Below, piece by piece: positions 23,943 to 35,900 of a stretch of 64,000 bases of DNA. Each line of letters begins with the position of its first letter. The stretch's first letter is position 1. The position numbers were made by a program, and so were the translations under genes. Below the pieces are notes generated by a model, which did no database searches, was not told the DNA's origin, and saw only the letters and a program-made list of their open reading frames with translations. The DNA is from Eopsaltria australis (Eukaryota; Chordata; Aves; Passeriformes; Petroicidae), in contig JAVTVJ010000346.1 of NCBI GenBank assembly GCA_034509425.1, positions 310,001 to 374,000 of the forward strand. The letters are read 5' to 3'.

Positions 23943-26900
23943 GTAAACTCTGCTCCTCATCTCTCTTTTATCCCATCTTTAGGATCAGAGGAGTGAGTTA
24001 GAACATGCTCAGTGTCTTACTCCTTCTGCCCTCCACGTAACTGTAACATGAAATGTTGGAAAGAGGGTGATGAGCTTCAGGTGCTCAGAAATGGGACCCA
24101 CAGATTTTACCTCTGAGCAGTATTGATCCTCACCTCCTTAGGGGCTCTGATGTTTGTACCTCCCCATAAATAGCACCTGCTCAGGTTATATTTTTATGAC
24201 ATTTGCATCACCTGCTGCGCAGAGCATTCCCTGTCCTGCGCTCGGGGTTTGCTGGTTGTTTTAGCCTTAGAGTTGCAGTCACGTGAATTTTCAGCATCTA
24301 AACCCCTCAGTGTCACAGAAAAGAATCTCACAGAGGTTCCCCCTGTGCTTCTCCCTTCTCAGGGCCACCCACAACAGTGTCCACCTCCCCCAGGAGCCCC
24401 ACCAAAGCTCCCACACCGGGTCCTGAGGATGGGACCACGCCCAACACCAACAGGCTCAACATGAGCACTCCAGGGACTGTTTCTACCACGGCGCCAAAGC
24501 CTCCTCCAACCACCAGGATCTCCCCCAATGCCACCACTGGCAGCCTCAACATCTCCTCCACCCTGGGGACAACCTTGGTGCCTGTGCCTCCAGCCCCATC
24601 CCTGCTCCCCAGCGTGACGCCGTTGGCTCCACGCTCCACTGTCCCCAGCACGGAGGCGGAGACGACGGAGAGGAATTTCAGCATGGCAGTGACAACACAG
24701 GAGACCTCTTCTGCTTCCCACAATGGTAGGCACATCCCCCACCTCTTCTTCTCCACGCCACCCTGCCTCTGGGTTTGTTTCTTTGTTGTTCTATTGTTTT
24801 GCTGAGCAAACTGAAGCAAAAAAAACACTTTGGGGCCAATCCTGTGGTGATAGGAAGCAATAGAACTCCCTGAACAGCCCAGAGCAGAAGAGATTTATCT
24901 GACCAAAGGTTTAGGCCAAGATTATCTCATGAAAGAGGTCCACAGTTGCACTGGATAATCTCTGCTTCCAACCCAAATTATTCTGTGATTATCTCCTTAC
25001 ATTATCAATTTTCCCCATTACTTGGGCAACTTCAATCTTTGAAAGCTCCAGATGAGAGAAGGTCGTCTCTGTTGCCATCCTGATCTCATTCCCCTCTTGG
25101 CACATCAGGAAAGTGACCCCATAAAATAAAATGTAGTTTGGCTGCTCAGTCCAGGTTAAGAGCAAAAAATCAGGCAGAAAAGAGGCTGAGGTGAACAGAA
25201 ATCTTTACTGAGTTGTGACTCTTCAGCCGTGGTTTGCTCTTTGTATTGTTTGAGACCCACTTTTGGTGCTGCGTGTCTCCAGGTTGCAGCAGGAAGATGG
25301 CAGTGCCTGCTAGACCTTGGGATTTAGTGGAAAAACAGGATTGCTAACTTGGCTGTGGATTAGAAAACACTGAAACAAGATAATAGTGAAGTCAGTGCAG
25401 GGAGGAGTCAAGTGTATATTCCTTAAAAACAAATGTCCCAAGGGATGTTGAGTGTTGGGTGACTCTGCACATCAATGAGAGGATTCCTCTTCCTCTGGGA
25501 ATCTTTGGAAGCCATAGCCCATGAAGCTGCAGTGAAGTTCTCTCTACCAGCAGAGGATGGGATGTGGCTGAAGGAAGTTCACAACCCAGCTTTTGTAGTG
25601 CTCTTCCACCCCTGGGCTCATCCAGCTTCCTTCCCAACACAAATCCTTTTCTGCAGAGTGAAGGAGTCTGGCATAGCCTTAGGCACTCACATGGAGCAAA
25701 TTTAGAATAAATTCAGCCTTCAAATGGGAGAGATGGAATCAAAAGCCTTAAATGCTTCTAATATCTGGATTTTTTAATATGATGTCTGCTCGTGGAGAGG
25801 CTGAATTTATCATTTTTGTGTCTCCACTGCCTTTTTGTGACTTGTGTTACCTGGTGTAGGCCATGGCACATCAGCCTTAGCACCAGCAAGGCCAGAAGTG
25901 GCTTCTCACTTGATGTCAGTCCTGAGAACAAATGACCAAACCTAATTCTTCCTTTATCTCAAGTAATTCGTCAAGGAACAAAATTATTTTAGGGCTGCCC
26001 TTGCCATTAGTCTTAATGGGAGATGTAGGTGTCAATCATGGAAGAATTAAGTGGAAGGGGACTGGGGCAGAAGGGGACAGTTCCAAACCCACCAGGATTG
26101 TGCTCAGCCCTGTGCTGCAGCTCTCCTCACACAGATCATGGCCAGCAGCACTGCCCAGGAGAGCCAAGCTCTGCTCTCCCTGGCACAGCTTTGTTCCAGT
26201 GTCCTCTGGATGAGACATCCAACCCAGCAGGTAGAGAGGGACTTTCCTTGGATGCTCCTCGCCCCCATCCCTGAGCCCAGCTGCTCTTAATTGAACTCTT
26301 GGCTCAGCCACTCTCTTAAAATCATGCACCAGTGTTATCTCTGGATATTTAAGTGCTAATGAATTGCACCAGTGACTTGCTGGTTGTGGGTTTAAGCAGT
26401 AAGTTGTGTTTATTGATGTTAAAGCTTGGCTTCAGCTCCCTGTTCTGCTGGTAAAAACTGGGGATTTGTTCCTTTTTTCCTTACTCAGAAATTCATTTTA
26501 TCATCCTGGTTTTATAGCTGGTGTTTTAAAGGAAAGATTTACAGGCAGATGATGAGAGTTACTAAATTTGTTCCTGTCTTGGTCTTTGATCCTTCCTGAC
26601 TTATTAAAGTGTCTTGTTCCTTTGTTGCTAAGAGACTTTTGTTTTCTTTTTCTGCAGGTAACTCTGACAGAAGAGGTAAGAATGTTACATTTCATTGCTC
26701 CTTACTCAGTAAAAAAATTTCCAGAAGCATTCTGCTGTTAGAGAGCTCTCCTTAGGACTTCCAAATGTGCTTTTAGGAAGCCTCTCAAGCTCTTTAGAAG
26801 AGCTGGTGACACGCTGATATCGTAATTTCTGTTGAGCTTTTCTTTTTAGAACGAAACAATCCCGTTCCAATTTGTACACGTCCTGTAAGATAGGAATTGT

Positions 26901-29900
26901 TCCTGCTCTGAGAATGTCAGCACGTCCCTAGAGCTGGATGACCAAAGCCTAAGAAGCCATTCAGGAAATGTCCTTTGGGGTTTTTTTTCTTGCTGCTGAA
27001 TTGTCTTTATTGACTGTGACTTACGCGATCTGATCCAAACCCATCCCGCAGATGATGGGAATAATTATTGTTATTATTATTATTCTCCTTCACTCTGTTG
27101 GCAAGCAGTAACACAAATCCATTTCTTGTAAGAGAACAGCACTTTAGGGACATTTTTTTCCATCTCTCAGCTCTGAGAACTGGCATCTCTAGCAGGATAT
27201 TTGCAATTACTCGTGGCTTCAGCACTCCAAGGAGCGGGCAGAGCCAGGCTGGAGGAATGAGCTGCCCCTGGGTGTTTTCATCCTGCCTCTGGTGGGTGTT
27301 GCAGCTTTGCAAACTCTGCCTTGTGCTGGTCCTGGCTCACCCTCACTGATGGACAGACAGATGCTAAATGTGACTGGCAGCACGCATTTAGCAGAGGGAA
27401 TAAAAGGGATGAACTCGTTTGAAATTGTGGCTAAACCTCTGCAGAAATGCTCAGTGTCATTCCCTCAGATCTGGCCTGGCTTAGGTCTGGTTTTATGCCC
27501 TCTCTGCCATTTTTTATCCCTGCTCCTAAGAGCAAAGAAACAAAAAAATGGGAATATGTCTGACTTCCTAACAAGATTTATATTAATATTGCTAATATTA
27601 ATGTAAATATCGTTAGGAAATCAGCCTAAATAAGGGACTTTTTACAAGAGCACTGAGTGATCAGACAAGGGGGAATGGCTTCAAAAGGGAGAATAGGTTT
27701 GGATTAGATATTGGGAATAAAGTCTTGACTGTGAGACTGGTGAGGGCCTGGCACAGGGTGCCCAGAGAAGCTGTGGCTGCCTCATCCTTGGAAGTGTCCA
27801 AAGCCAGCTTGGGTGGGGCCTGGAGCAACCTGGGATGGTCAAAGGTGTCCCTGCCCGTGGCAGGGGGTGGAATGGGATGATCTTCAAGGTCCTTTCCAAC
27901 CAAACCATTCTGTGACTGGTTTTGTGGGCAGATGTTGCCAGCTGTGAGCAGGGATGGGCTGCTCAGCAGGGAGCATCCTATAGACCCCAACAGAGCACCT
28001 CTGCCTCCAGCTGGGCTGTGATCCCAAGCACCAGAGGAGGCTTTGGTGGCTCCTCAGAGGGGCCAGGACAAGATGGAATCATCCTGCTGCCCTCCCAGCT
28101 CTGCACTGCAGTGCTGTGGGAGCAGGAGGTCGAGTCCTTGTCCCTTTTCCGAGGGAATTGCCAGCATGACGCCCTCAGGCTGAGGCTGGAGCAGGACAGG
28201 AGCTGTGTGGGGGCTGGCACAGCTCAGGAGGGCTGGCAGGGCAGGGAGGGAGCAGCTGGGGACCCTCCAGCTCATCTCCTGCCTGGGCTGTGCTGGTTGG
28301 GCTGTCAGCACTGGGAAAGCTCCAGCTCCTCATCCCAGCAGATGTGCGCAAAGAACGGCTCAAAAAAAAACCCCAAAAAAACCCCAAAACCTCCAAACTC
28401 CCTGCACCCTGCTGCCACAGCCAGCCCTGCCCTCAAATCTGCATCCTGCTGCCACAGCCACCCCTGCCCACAAATCACACCTCTCTCCCAAATCACCAGC
28501 CACCGCTGCCCCGCAGCTCCAGCCCGGCTCAGCACCGGTTAGGCTGAGCTTAACTCCAGCCAACGCAGGAAAAAGTGGCCCAACAGTGGCTTAACACCAC
28601 AGTTTTTGGCAAGGCAGCTCTCCTTCCTCTCCTGCAGCCAGCATGGAGATGGTGGCTGTGCTCAGAAGTCTCAGGGAGAGGCCAGGGCTGGCTGTGGTTG
28701 GGTCGAGAGCAGCCTGTTCTTGCTTTTGGAAAGTGTCAAGCTGGGGAATGCCAAGGCTCCTCACCTGTTGAGGTGTGTAGGAGGCAGAATTCCCAATAAA
28801 TTCATTTTGGGCCCTGGAAGATGCCAGTCCAGTCGGGCTGTGGATGGAAAGGACAAAGACACGCAAAACCAGGATAATTCAATTTTTTTATTTGCCACGC
28901 CAGGTCATTGCCCTGAAATCATTACACAAAAACCACATATTGTGATAGAAATAACATTCCCACACCTCACACCACAGAGGGGCAAACACAGAAATACAAC
29001 CAGAGTGCCCCTGGGCAGCTCAGAGATGGACAAAATAAACCAAAAAAAATGGCTGAGGCACATGGAGCAGGAATCTGCAGGGAAAGGGATGCACAGAAGG
29101 TGGGAAGAGGGGCCCTGCAGCCTCTTGGGGTGGGGTGGTGACCCCCTCAGATGGAGGGAGCTGATGAAAAATGGCAATAACCCCAGCTGGCATGGCTGGC
29201 ATCCAGTTTTATCTGAAAAAATGCCCTTCAGGGCCATTCTCCTCCCTCTGGTTGGAGCTGCTTTGGCTTCCAACTCACCTGGGTAATTTGCCAGCACCAA
29301 CCACTGGTTCACTGACCTCCAGCACAAGGTACAAATGGCTTATTTAAAAGAAAAGAAATCTGTTGTGGGTCGTGGAGGATGGGGATGTTTCAGACTAATT
29401 TAAGTGGTTTTGCAAAGGAATTGTGAGGTACCTGCCCTTGAGGAGCTCCTGCAAGGGGGCCAAGTTGGGTCACGCTCGGTGGCCTGGTGGTGTCTGACCT
29501 CTCCTGCTCTCTAAACTCTGTATTTGCAGGGAGGAAAGAGTAGGGGGTTGGACTGGATGGTCTTTGGAGCTCACTTCCAAACCAAATCATTCTACAATTC
29601 AGAATCATTGAATGGTTGGGTGGGAAGGGATCTCAAAACTCATCCAGTTCCACCCCTTGCCATGGGCAGGGCCAACTTCCACTATCCCAGGTTGCTCCAA
29701 GCCCCTTCCAGCCTGGCCTGGGACACTCCCAGGGATCCCAGCTTCTCTGGGCAGCCTGGTCCACACCAAATCTCACCCTGGAGGAGTTCAGATCCCAGGT
29801 GCAGCAGGAAGCCTTGCCCTCTTGTCCTGTTGGACAAGGAACTGGAAGCAAAATCGTGGTGCTGTTACTAATGTTGTATCTGTGGGATCTCACAGAGGCC

Positions 29901-32900
29901 TCAGTTTTCACCCATTTTAATATAAAGTTCCTTTTCATATTATACCAAACCCATGGGCCTGTTAGGAGCTTCTCTGGACTCTTAAGTCTCAGGCAGAAAA
30001 TTTTGTGGATCAGCAGCTGACAGAGGAAATCTCTCCTGGTGGCTGCTGGGCCACCATGTACACTTTCAGTTGTGCAGAAGAAACCCCCAAAATAGCCCAG
30101 TTCCAGCCCTCTCCGGCAATGTTTTCATCTGCAAAGTCACAATTTCACAGTGACCAACTCCTGGAGAAGATTGAGGTGCTCTGAGTGATGGTTTCAGGGT
30201 TTAATCTGACCTGGGGAGTGTCTGAGGCACGTGGTGCTCATTCAGGTCCTTTTCTCCTTCACTCTCAGACTGAAAAAATGCAAGATCACTTAATACTATT
30301 TATTATTTATTATGTTTTTATTACTAACATCATCATCTTCAGAATTGTTCTTCAAGCAGAAATTGTAAGAACTCTGCCCTGTCAAATGCTGGCTCTGGAT
30401 GTTTTCCAACGTGCCCTAACCACACCTTTCTCTTCCTCTTGCAGATGAGACTCCCATTATAGCTGTGATGGTGGCCCTGTCCTCCCTCCTAGTCATAGTA
30501 TTTATTATTATTGTTCTGTACATGTTGAGGTAAGAGCTGCTTTAATGCTGGCTTCCCTTGTTTGACAGAAACAATTCCTGAATGAACAGGAATGAGCCTT
30601 TTGTGCTGCCTCCCGAGCTAAAGGCTGACACAGCTGGTGCTTTCAAAAGAAACCTGCAAGGACAGTGAATGAAAATGATGTTTGGGGTTATCTGGTGAAT
30701 GGTGCTTGTTCCTTTCTCTGCAAAGCTGCTCCTCGTGTGGGGAATTCCTGTTCAGCCTCTCAAAATGTCACATTTAGCAGGGTAGATTGAACTGGAGCCC
30801 TGTTACTGTGGGGAAAAGCAGGTGAGGTTTCCTTGCGGGGCTGCAAATGATGGATTGAGCAATCCAGGGAGGCTGAACACAGCCACAAAGTGCTTTCCAT
30901 GTGTGATTCCTTGATTCCCATCTTGATACCAAGCAGGATCCAACACCCAGGCTCTGCTTTGGGTACCAAACCTGCACATTGTGTACAAGATGTACATTGT
31001 GCCTGTACATCTTCCACTGTGAAGGGCAGGAGCTTGTGAGGAGTGTTAGGTGATGCTGTAATTGGAATTACAGCATAATAAACCCTTCTTAGGTCCATTT
31101 TTTAAAATCCAAGCATCTGCCCTGCTCAAAAGGAAAGCTCCTGAAAGCATAATTAAAAGGGTCTTTATTCATCTGCAATAAACATTTTAATTTAGTCACC
31201 ACTTTGGTGATTAAGTAAGTCTTAAAGAAAAAAAAAAAAGAAGTTTTCCTTAGCAGTGGAAAAGTTCCCTCTGTGTCCTGGCTCCAGGCCTGCCCTCACA
31301 GCAGTGAACCTGAGGAGAGTTTTGCCTCAGGAGCTCGGCAGCAGCAGAGTTTGAGTCCTTCCCACCTGGCTCCCAGCCCTGAAAGAAAGGGTTTGTGTTC
31401 AGTGCCCAGTGATTCAGCAAAACTCCCAATTCCAGGCAAAGGGAGCTCGAGCAGCTGCTCCAAGTTAAAAGCACATGGAGCAGGGGCAGGATGGATCAAG
31501 CTGGGCTTGATGTGCTCTGCTGGATCAGCCCAGGGAGCAGGGGTGTCCTCCAAAGTGAGCACTCTTCAAGCTCCTCTTGGTTTCCACCTCACCCTGAGCT
31601 CCTGCAGCTGTTCCAGATGTGCTCGGTGGAAAGCTCTGCCCGCAGGCAGCATTGTAGAGCTCCTGCAGCCTCCTGGACCCACCAGCAAATTCATGAAGCC
31701 ATGAGAAACCGTGGCATATCTCATCTGGGAGGGGACCCGGCTTCCTGGTGAATATTTACTGACTTCTCCACCCCAATTCTCCTTTGGCAGGTTCAAGAAA
31801 TACAAGCAGGCAGGGAGCCACTCCAACTCCTTCCGGCTGTCCAACGGCCGGACGGACGACACAGGTGAGTCCACCTCAGGGTCTCCCCCACCTCATGTTT
31901 TTGTAGGCAAATGTTTCTTCATTTCTATGTTTTTTTGTTGTTTCCTGGTCTCCTTTGTTCCACGTTTTCCATGGTTTTGGCAGACTTTTATTGAATGAAG
32001 GGTTTTTTTTCTCCCAGTTTTCATTCCAGTGATGAAATGTTTGCCCTCAAGTGGTTGATGTTAAAATGGGTGATCACTTCCAAGATCAAACTACTCACAT
32101 TCCTCTGGAGTTCTCACAGGGTTTCTTTGACTCAAATGAGAATCTTTTTTAAAAAAACCACATATTTGGGGTATATTTAAGCATTCTTTCAGATTAGGAT
32201 GGTCTCTGATTAAAACTCAGATTTTCATGCTGACTGTAGATACTAAACTGACATTCCCAGGAAAGCAGGGAATACACTTATTTTCATTATAAAACCATTT
32301 TTGTACCTCTTAAACATGCACAGATGCAATTTTAAAGCCTTGTGTAATGTCTGAATCCTTCTGCCCTTGAGCTGTGAGCCACAGCTGACATTGAGGGTCT
32401 GAAGTTGGGCATCTCCATCCATTTGTAGGCACCAAATTAAGATCTGAAGAGACTTCCTAAATTCAGTTCAGATGCTTTTTCAGCACTCCTTCCACATGAA
32501 CCAAACACCTCCTGAGAAGCACTGACTGAAATGCTGCACTTTTTTATTTTATATTGGCTGCTAAGACCTTCCCTGCCTGTCTTACATCACTGTAAACAGA
32601 GGTGTGAACTTCACAAACCCTCAGCTGTGTTGGTGTAACCCTCCCGTGGCCTTTCTGGGCTCTGCTGAGCAGCACAAGCAGCAGCTGCCTTTGCTGAGCC
32701 CTCCTGGGAATTGTCACAGTGCTGGTGCCAGGTTTTCCATGGGAGAGAGGGAGAAGTTGGAATTCCAAGTGAGGTGGTCTCCAGCCCCAGCCCTGTCTTG
32801 GTCCTCAGTGCCCTGTCCTGCCTCTGTGAGAGGGAAGATCCCAGGGTGTTAACCATTGTGGGATCACTGATTTTTTGGGGTTTAAGATCATCCTGTCCAA

Positions 32901-35900
32901 CCGTTCCCCCAGTGCTGCCAAGGCCACCACTGACCCCTGTCCCCAAGTGCCACATCCACATGGCTTTGAAATCCTTCAAGGGATGAGGACTCCAACACTC
33001 CCTTGGGCAGCTGTGCCAGGGCTGGAGAGCCCTTTCCATGAGGAAATTTTCCTTAATATGGAATCTAAACCTCCCCTGGCACAGGCTGAGGCCATTTCCT
33101 CTCCTGTCCCTGTTCCCTGGGAGCAGAGCCCAAATTCCCCTGGCTGTCCCCTCCTGTCAGGGAGTTGTGCAGAGCCACAAGGTCCCCCCTGAGCCTCCTT
33201 TGCTCCAGGCTGAGCCCCTTTCCCAGCTCCCTCAGCTGCTCCAGACCCTTCCCCAGCTCCATTGCCTTCCCTGGACTCTCTCCAGCCCCTCAATGTCTTT
33301 TTGTGAGGGACCCAGAAGTGCCTCCAGAACAGGAGATGCCCCAGCAGTGCCAGCACAGGGGACAGGCACTGCCCTGGCCCTGCTGCCACCCCAGTGCTGC
33401 CACAAGCCGGGTGCCCCCGTGCTCAGAGCAGCCTGGTCTGGTGGAAGGTGTTGGAAGTGGAAGGTGTTGGAAGTGGAAGGTGTTGGACCAATCTGATCTT
33501 TAACACCCCCTCCAACCCAAACCGTTTCGTGCCAACACCAGGACAACCCTAAAAGCATTAGGATCCCTGTTGCCACCTGGGTGTGGGCGGGCAGTGCTGG
33601 GCACAGGGGACAGCTGGTGGCCCCTGTGACCCAGTGTGTCCTTGCAGAGCCTCAGAGCATGCCCCTGCTCGCCCGCTCCCCCAGCACCAACCGCAAGTAC
33701 CCCCCGCTGCCCGTGGACAAGCTGGAGGAGGAGATCAATCGCCGCATGGCCGACGACAACAAGCTCTTCAGGGAGGAGTTCAACGTGAGTGCCTCTGCTC
33801 CTGCCCTCACACCCCACAGGCTGCCCTCCAGTTTGGGTTTAGGGTGTGGTTTTTTGGGGGTTCTCAAAAAGATGAGCGGTGGCAGGGCTGATTCTGTCCC
33901 TGAATCTGCGGGTGAGGGTGGGCAAACCGCTCACGTTCACTGCGGAAAGCAGAGGGTTTCTAGCAAACAGCTCTTCAGAGTTACATTTTCCTGGATTCAG
34001 GGATGATTCTGAATGTGTTGGGGTCTTCCAGAGCTTCTCTGCTCGCTGGTTGCCTCCCAAGCTCTGCCTCCCAGTCCTCATGGCTTTAAATCCACAAAGA
34101 GCCAAAAAAAAACCTTTGACAGAAAAAGGAATGACCCCATCTTATTCCAGTGAGCTGCTAACCCTGAGACACAACGGTGACAATGTATGGGACAAGGGCT
34201 GGCCTTCAGCTGGGAGGAGTTCAGGTATTGTGCTTGTCCCACAAGCCCAGAGCATTTCTTCAGGGATGGCTACAACCTGTTCTTGACGTTGCTGAGCTTT
34301 GCAGCTTGTGGCAATAAATCTGTTTTGCCTTGTCAATACAAAAATAGATTGGAATAGAATAGAACAGAACAGAACAGAACAGAACAGAATAGAATAGAAT
34401 AGAATAGAATAGAATAGAATAGGATTGATTCAGTAAAGGTTGGAAAAGCCCTCTAAGATTATCAAGTCCAGCCATTAACCCAGCACTACCAAGACCTCCA
34501 CTAAACCGTGTCCCCCAAGTGCCACATCTGCACTTTTTTTTTTAAACATTCTCAAGGATTGTGAGTCCACCCTGCCCTGGCAGCCTGTGCTGGGGCTTGA
34601 CAACTCCTCCTGTGAAAAGATTTTCCTAAATAACCCAATCTAAACCTCCCCTGGCACAGTCTGAGGCCGTTCCCTCTCCTCCTGTCCCTGTTCCCTGGGA
34701 GCAGAGCCCGACCCCCCTGGCTGCCCCCTCCTGTCAGGGACTGTGCAGAGCCACAAGGTCCCCCCTGAGCCTCCTTTTCTCCAGGCTGAGCCCCCTCAGC
34801 TGCTCCTCATCAGACCTGTGCTCCCAGCCCAGGTCCAAACCATGATGTGGCACCATGAGAACAAGGAGAAGATGCAAAAAAACCACTTGACTTTGTCCAG
34901 CTGCTACAAAACTTGATCCCTTTCCTGGCCGTGCTGTGATGAAACCAAATAGGTGCAATGAATGCCCAGGGAGGGGGGTTCTTAGGGTTATAAATACCTG
35001 ATTGCCCTGGACACTTCCTGCCATCCTGTCAGCTGGAGGAAGGGATGGTGGATACCTCCAGAACATTCCTTGCTGCTCAAAGAGGATGTGGAATAACAGC
35101 AGTGGGGAAGCACCTCCTGTGCTCGACTGGGAAACCCAGGCACAGTGTCCCCTGTCACCCCAGCACCCCCGCCACCAAAGGTCCCCTGGTGCTGCTCCTG
35201 CCATCACTGGGTGGGCTGGGGTGTGGGGGGCTTAATCAGGTCACAATTAGCAGCGCTGTTAATGAGGGGATCTCGGCAGGAGCCGCCGTGGACAGGAATC
35301 AGGAATGAGCTCGTTGGTGCTGCCGGGTGGGTTCGGAGCTGGAGGCTTTGCTGCCACCTCGTGTCCACGGATCAGGAGATCCCAGGCATCTCCTTCCCGA
35401 AGGGATTGGCTCTCTCTGGTCCAGCCCAGCTATTGAAATGGTCACTTTGAGCTCGGTGGGGAGCAGGAGCTGCTGCTGGGGTGGAGGTGAGGGTGGTGGG
35501 GACACGTCTGGAGGGGCAGGATGCTCGGATGTGGCATTTGCCAGCACGTTGTTCCTGCTGTGCCATGAGAACCTCGTGGAAAACCCTTTTATTTCTGCCA
35601 TTCCAGGCTCTCCCAGCCTGTCCCATACAGGCCACGTGTGAAGCTGCTTCCAAGGAGGAGAACAAGGAGAAGAACAGATATGTGAACATTTTACCCTGTA
35701 CGTATCAGAGCTGGTTGGATGGGGGAGAAAAACACTCAGAGATTCCTGCCAGGACTCCCCATTCCTGGTTTTGGGATGGGGAAGGGGCATGGTTGAGGGC
35801 ATTTCACCTCCCAGCTGGGTGGTGGTGTCTGCTTTGGCTTTAGATACCTATGAGGTGAAGCTCCCTGGAGCCCTCAGCAGCCAGGAGGCTGTGGAGAGTG

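Larger units (their letters stand above)
26676..30444 (+). other. PTPRA intron between coding exons 3 and 4
   Basis: Contains a (TTA)n patch at about 27065-27090, CR1 pieces at 27690-27915 and 29535-29800, an A/C-rich patch at 28356-28395, and a two-copy repeat of about 50 bp at 28400-28480 (CTGCTGCCACAGCCA). The minus strand carries an isolated AATAAA near 28880, but no supporting ORF or exon. Confidence 0.6.
31865..33647 (+). other. PTPRA intron between coding exons 5 and 6
   Basis: Unrecognised sequence to about 32840, then CR1 fragments in both orientations. Confidence 0.6.

Noticed and set aside
28356..28395. A CCCCAAAA-like patch suggestive of telomeric repeat
   Set aside because: Only an irregular A/C run. 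It is not the vertebrate TTAGGG repeat.
28870..29327. A possible antisense gene 3' end (AATAAA on minus near 28880 and a 140-codon minus ORF)
   Set aside because: The ORF product has no recognisable domain and no splice sites or promoter accompany it. One AATAAA in AT-rich intron DNA is expected by chance.
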